NCBI GenBank assembly: GCA_013399875.1
Contig: VXAZ01001688.1
Coordinates: 967,670 to 1,031,669, forward strand
Reading direction: 5' to 3'
DNA: 64,000 nucleotides
Origin: Gymnorhina tibicen
Lineage: Eukaryota > Chordata > Aves > Passeriformes > Artamidae
Shown: one piece after another, positions 59,820 to 64,000 of the stretch
Layout of the letters: each line of letters begins with the position of its first letter
How positions within the stretch are numbered: the first letter of the stretch is position 1
Made by a program: the position numbers and the translations under genes
Notes under the pieces: generated by a model
Told to the model about the DNA's origin: nothing
The model's input: the letters and a program-made list of their open reading frames with translations, nothing else
Database searches by the model: none

Positions 59820-60065
59820 TTATTGTAAAGCAGCAGAAATTGAGGAGTCATCCTCAATACACAGAACTCCCTTCCTCCTTATAAATCGGAACCTCTGAGA
59901 ACCTGAAGGTGGCTCATATTTGGACATTTCCCCCTTCAACATCATTCTCCTGGGCACTGGAGTCTCCAGGTCTGTGGAAGGCAGTCTTGATAGTGAGGAT
60001 TTGGTGGCTTTGCTTGGTCTTAATACACGGTTTGGATCACTCAGCAGTGGTGAGGATTGCATCAC
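59820..60065 (-). other. Open frame with protein-like composition, possible terminal exon
   Basis: On the minus strand CTTCTACAATAGCAG precedes an 81-codon frame that ends at a TAA at 59820-59822. The upstream in-frame stop falls inside the acceptor word. The translation is hydrophilic and Ser/Arg/Lys/Pro-rich, with SDPNRVLRPSKATKS and KYEPPSGSQRFRFIRR segments that read like a disordered protein tail. There is no good internal donor and no polyadenylation signal close downstream, and the plus strand is also open. I cannot name a family. It could be a last exon, a decayed exon or chance. Confidence 0.2.
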
Positions 60066-60664
60066 CTGCTATTGTAGAAGTATTTTGCTAATGGCAAAAT
60101 CTCAGACCCAATCCTGTAAGGTTCCTGCTGTGCAGGTGTCCCTCAGAAGGAATTAAACAATCCCACCAGCTTCAAGGATAACAAGACAAGACCTTTCTAT
60201 CGTTTTCTGCACAATTGTGGTTGAACAGTGTAATATAGTCTTGTAATGTCCCTTATAATGAGAGTGTTTTGCCTGGCATGCACTTTGTTTGGAAGACTGT
60301 AAGTGAAGTGAATTTGGTTTAGCTGTGTTCAGGTGTGTTGCTGTTGAACATGCATTCAGCAGCTTCAGTCCTGAGAATTTTGACTGCCAAGCATATAAAC
60401 CAGAGAGATCTGGCCTTAGAGTCAGACACAAGCTCAACGCAGAATGAGGATCTGTAAAATATCAACACAACTCTTATTTCCTATTCTTAATATAAGGAAA
60501 AAGCAGCAGCAACCCCAAAGGCAGCATGGGCCACTTGTCCTCTGGGGCATATTCCCTGTACACCTGGTGGTACTGGAGCACCAGGGTTTTGACCAGGTAA
60601 TGAAATCCACTCCTTCTGCTGGAAATCAGAAGGAGGGAATCTCTGGCTTTGATGTTTCCTTTTT
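60066..60664. other. Non-coding stretch, nothing recognised
   Basis: Short random open frames only. The SINE follows directly. Confidence 0.5.
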
Positions 60665-60802
60665 CTGGTTAGCTCAGTTGGTTAGAGCAGGTTCTCGAAA
60701 TGCCAGGGTTGCACGTTCCATCCCAGTCTGGGCTCTTTGCTTAAAGAGCTGGACTTGATAATCCTTGTGGGTCCCTCCCAGGTCAGGATATTCTGTGATT
60801 CT
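60665..60802 (+). mobile_element. tRNA-derived SINE with CR1 tail, TguSINE1-like
   Basis: The 5' half (60665-60733) is a degenerate tRNA, probably tRNA-Ile. TAGCTCAGTTGG at 60670-60681 is an intact A box, and CGTTCCATCC at 60714-60723 is a damaged B box. After a short linker (CTTAAAGAGCT) the tail GGACTTGATAATCCTTGTGG (60751-60770), GTCCCTCCCA and GGATATTCTGTGATTCT is the CR1 3' end with its ATTCTGTG-type terminal repeat. This SINE architecture is mobilised by CR1 enzymes. It matches the zebra finch TguSINE1 family as I remember it, pointing to a passerine genome. There is no clear target-site duplication, as is usual for CR1-driven insertions. The B-box damage makes it inactive. Confidence 0.9.
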
Positions 60803-62704
60803 CTCAGGTGTCTGCAGACCCTCCACATTCATTCTGGTGCCACACTGGGTGCACTGGAGAACATACTCAAGGGGGCAGCCCTTCCCCACACAAATGTGCC
60901 ATGTGGGGACTATTCCTAGGCCAGCAGCAGCTTTGGGAAGGGGAAGCTGGCAGAGGTCAAAGTGGAAGGTTGTTTTCTCAGTGGAAGTTGCTTAACGTGA
61001 AGAAAGGAGGGGAATCAGAGCCACAGACAGACAAAAAAGAATGGTCTAGGCAAGTGCAAACCAAGGTTTGTAGATTGGTGGAAGCTGGGGTTGGTCTGCT
61101 CTGACCATGTGAAGGTGCAGGCTGGAATGCCTTTTTCCGCTCTCCAACATATTTAATGGTGCTGGGAACCAAAAGTGAGTCACGTGCAGAGACAGAACCC
61201 AGTAAGGAATGGTTCCACTTCAGTAGCCTGCCATGAAGGAGTTCGGGCATCCTGACCCGTGCATTAACCACATTCCTGCCTGTGGGTGCACTGTCACCGA
61301 GCAGCCTGTCTGGCACTCGGGCTCACCCTGCCCCTCACATGTGGTCACTCAAATCGATGACCAGCAGCCTCCAGGCACACTGCAGTGAGTTCTCTGTCTA
61401 CTCACTGTGTCTTGGAGCAGGCAGAGAAAAAAAAGCAGAAGTATTCATAATTGCCAAAAGCCATCAAGGAAAATACATAAGTGGAAGCATCATCACTTTT
61501 AACATAAATTGATAGCCACAGCCCCTCAAATTATTGTGGTCTTTGGGTGATGCAAGGAAAGGGAACACAGCAGTGCTGCAGTGGGGTCTCTGCTCTGCCC
61601 CCAGAGGACCTGGCAGGCAAGAGAACAGCGTGCTGCTGTCCATCTCTCCAGCCTGGCAGCTCCCTTTGTTACTGCCATGGGAATGCTGCTCTTCATGGAG
61701 TGTTGGCTCATCTGTGTTTTCACCACACAAATCAAAGTAAAGCCATTTCCCTCTGCCTTGCTCAGGAAACTCTTTAACATCTCGTATTTAATAATCAGCA
61801 TAAACACACAAAGATAGAATGTATGAGATGCTCGTGGTACATGGCTGCCACTTAACAAGTGTCGCGTACTTGGGAGTGTGTGTAAGGCAGAAAGGCAGCA
61901 TATGTATTTCGAGATTCTGCGTTGGCTCTGCTGGTTTTGTGTCACCTCTTACATAAAGTAATAACAAAGTGAACACAACACAGATTATGTTCGTCTGGAT
62001 CCCTGAACGAGCTGAAAGGAATTATTTATTTCTTTTTCTCTGCGTGTGTGGTCACAACAAAATGAGTAACACCGCATAGGGAATATGGAGCATATCACAA
62101 AAAAGAGAAAGAAGTAATATATCTCTGAGAAAAAAATGTAAAATCAGGGAGAAAATAAGAAAGACTGTAGGCAGGAAATAGACATCAGTTTCTTGTGACT
62201 GCCACAATGGAAGCTAACGCCCGGGATGCCATCTTTTGTTGAGAGGCATCAAATTATTATGTAATTTAACAGCCTGATTGGCAGGGCAAATTTGAGCTAA
62301 AGTAAGGTGTGTGTACGGTTTGTCAGATTCCAGGGATGATCATTTGAAGCTAATCCTTTTACTTTTCACACAGTCGTCTTTACACAAGTCTTCCCTTCAT
62401 GTTTGCATTATCTCAAATTGTTGGGCAGCTACATGTGTATTTTTTGCATGTATGTGATAAGTTTAATTTATAATTAATTTCCGGATTAAGACATCTAGGC
62501 AGGCAGAGGAATCTTCAGATGTTGTTAATTGTTTTCTGTGGGATGTGTTTCTTTTAAAGTTTTAATAATCAGCAATTGACGCTGAAGAGCTTTTTTTGAC
62601 AGGATTGTTTTTGCAAGCCTGTAAGTCAAAGGAAATAGTTGAGCTTTTCAAATATTTTAGTGGTGAAAAGCAGAGTCATCCCAGTACACCAGTTCCCAGA
62701 AGGC
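60803..62704. other. Non-coding stretch, no gene seen
   Basis: Several open frames of 60-140 codons at 60808-61945 overlap one another on both strands and are unrecognised. AT-rich sequence with TTAATTTATAATTAATTT words lies near 62462-62482. Confidence 0.5.
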
Positions 62705-62747
62705 TGTGTTAAAAGATGGAATCTTTGTGTTAAAAGATCTGGAATCT
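62705..62747 (+). repeat. 21-bp tandem duplication
   Basis: TGTGTTAAAAGAT followed by GGAATCT occurs at 62705-62724 and again at 62726-62747; the second copy carries an extra CT before GGAATCT. A small slippage duplication, otherwise identical and so fairly young. Confidence 0.85.
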
Positions 62748-64000
62748 ACAGAGTGATGTGTGCGCTTGTTGTTATTTCAGATGTATAGGACAGGTTTATT
62801 AGCAGAGCTCCTCTCTGATACACTCACGCTTTTTTTAGGTGCTGAGATGGGAGCTGAGCTCCTTCTAAAACCTAGAGAATACTGAGCACTTGAAAATGTG
62901 TCTGAGCTCATTTGGAAGTTGGGTCCATGATGAGAAAGCAATGCAAGCAGCATTAATGTGGCACTTAATTAAAAGCTATTGAGTATAAAGTGTTAAGAAT
63001 TTTGATCCTTACTAGAAAATGTGCTTTTTATTATGGGACATCCACACATCAGCAGAGCTCTTGGAAAAAATTTGGCTACTTCCAAAGTAAACGACTGTGT
63101 AGCGTAAGTAAAATCAGTACCAGCTAACCCAGCAATGCTACACCACAGTATTTAATGTTATTTCATTTGAAAATGCAAAGCAGTTGTTCCAGCATGGAAT
63201 TTCTGTTCCCAAGGATCCAATGAATGCTTTGGGGTTTTTTAACTCCTTAGATTAGAGGATCTGCTTCTAACCCAACTCTTCTCTCATGAGCTCTTGCATA
63301 TTGCACCAAGGTTGAAGTAAGTTGGAGACTGAGAGCACAGTGATTTATCAAATGTGATCCGTTTTCCACTGGTGACAGAACATTCGCAACTTTCTTGGAA
63401 GTAATGGTGGGGCTTTTCATGCGTTTCTTCTGTGAAACAGCTACTGTTGCTAAAATGTTTTGCACAGGGAAGTAAAAAACAATTTCTTTCTTAATTAGCA
63501 CCAGTGCCAATGCTCCGTGTTTCACTCAGACACAACAGCCGCGTATCCAGTGTGACTCACGGAGCAGATATTCCTTGGGAGAGCTCCCTGCCCTCTGTGC
63601 TCGGCGAGGATGTGCCATCTGCACTGCATGGGAACTCCGTGTCGGTATTTCTGTGTGCTCTGCAGTCAGTCTTTGAGGGGAAAACACATGTTACTAAGTA
63701 ATATTAAGATTATTAATATTGTCTGTTTGAGCCACATTAGCGTCTGCTCAGTAATCTCTAAGTGCTGTTACTTTTCAGCAGTGTGCTGTAACAAATTAAA
63801 GTGCAACTTAAATTTATACTTCCAAGGATCCCAATTCAGGAGGGGATTTCAGTCCTATTTTCATCATAGCTCAGTGCATACCTTGCTGAAACGTGTTATC
63901 ATCCCCATTAGACAAATGCAGTTGGAATTGTTGCAGTTCTGTTACACATATCAACACCTGCTTGTTTCCTTTCTTATTAAAAATGGATATGCACTGAAAT
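62748..64000. other. Non-coding stretch, no gene seen
   Basis: AT-rich. Open frames at 63247-63525 (-) and 63504-63701 (+) are short and unrecognised. No repeat family or RNA gene was seen. Confidence 0.5.

Noticed and set aside
60665..60733. Functional tRNA gene
   Set aside because: The tRNA-like part has a broken B box and no proper acceptor stem, and is joined to a CR1 tail, so it is a SINE head.
1..64000. Bacterial or phage defence system, CRISPR array, operon
   Set aside because: The retroelements, base composition, absence of dense genes and absence of ribosome-binding-site-led frames all indicate vertebrate nuclear DNA.

Overview
The window reads as non-coding vertebrate nuclear DNA, most likely from a bird and probably a passerine. 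The base composition is AT-leaning with scattered CpG-richer patches. Recognisable repeats are sparse. There is a decayed CR1-type LINE at about 51.2-52.1 kb on the minus strand. There is also a tRNA-derived SINE with a CR1-type tail at 60665-60802, whose layout matches the zebra finch TguSINE1 family as I remember it. There are no bacterial-style gene rows, operons, tRNA genes, rRNA genes, CRISPR arrays or phage genes. A lone N inside a C-run at 55623 suggests a draft eukaryotic assembly.

I recognise no known protein-coding gene. The open frames are short, lie on both strands and resemble no family I can name. The longest (minus strand, about 3.0-3.7 kb) is best explained by a purine-rich plus strand. 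A few short segments do have exon-like architecture. The best is a minus-strand pair, 17068-17153 and 16930 down to 16828 or 16764, with good splice signals, matching phase and a 137-bp intron. Others are 33909-34021 (+), 8849-9066 (+), 17883-17959 (-) and 59820-60065 (-). They are hypotheses: 64 kb read on two strands yields such pairs by chance.

Layout: 1-3 kb is plain AT-rich DNA with a three-copy 20-bp tandem repeat; 3.06-3.7 kb is a CpG-rich, purine-rich patch with a YY1-like site, a 10-bp tandem repeat and a G-quadruplex motif; 4-16 kb is mostly featureless, with one old palindromic-type repeat at 14.0 kb; 16.7-18 kb holds the minus-strand exon-like segments; 18-25 kb is plain, with one clean hairpin and a second G-quadruplex motif; 25-46 kb is AT-rich and contains several blocks dense in homeodomain, POU, SOX and forkhead-like words that look like developmental enhancers, plus two CTCF-like sites and simple repeats; 46-51 kb is plain; 51.2-52.1 kb is the old CR1; 52-60 kb is plain apart from an (ATC)9 microsatellite, the ambiguous base and a second old palindromic-type repeat; 60.7 kb is the SINE; the rest is plain.

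The overall picture is an intergenic desert or a very large intron with probable regulatory content. The strongest calls are the two retroelements. The points most worth checking are the 16.7-17.2 kb exon pair and the enhancer-like blocks.
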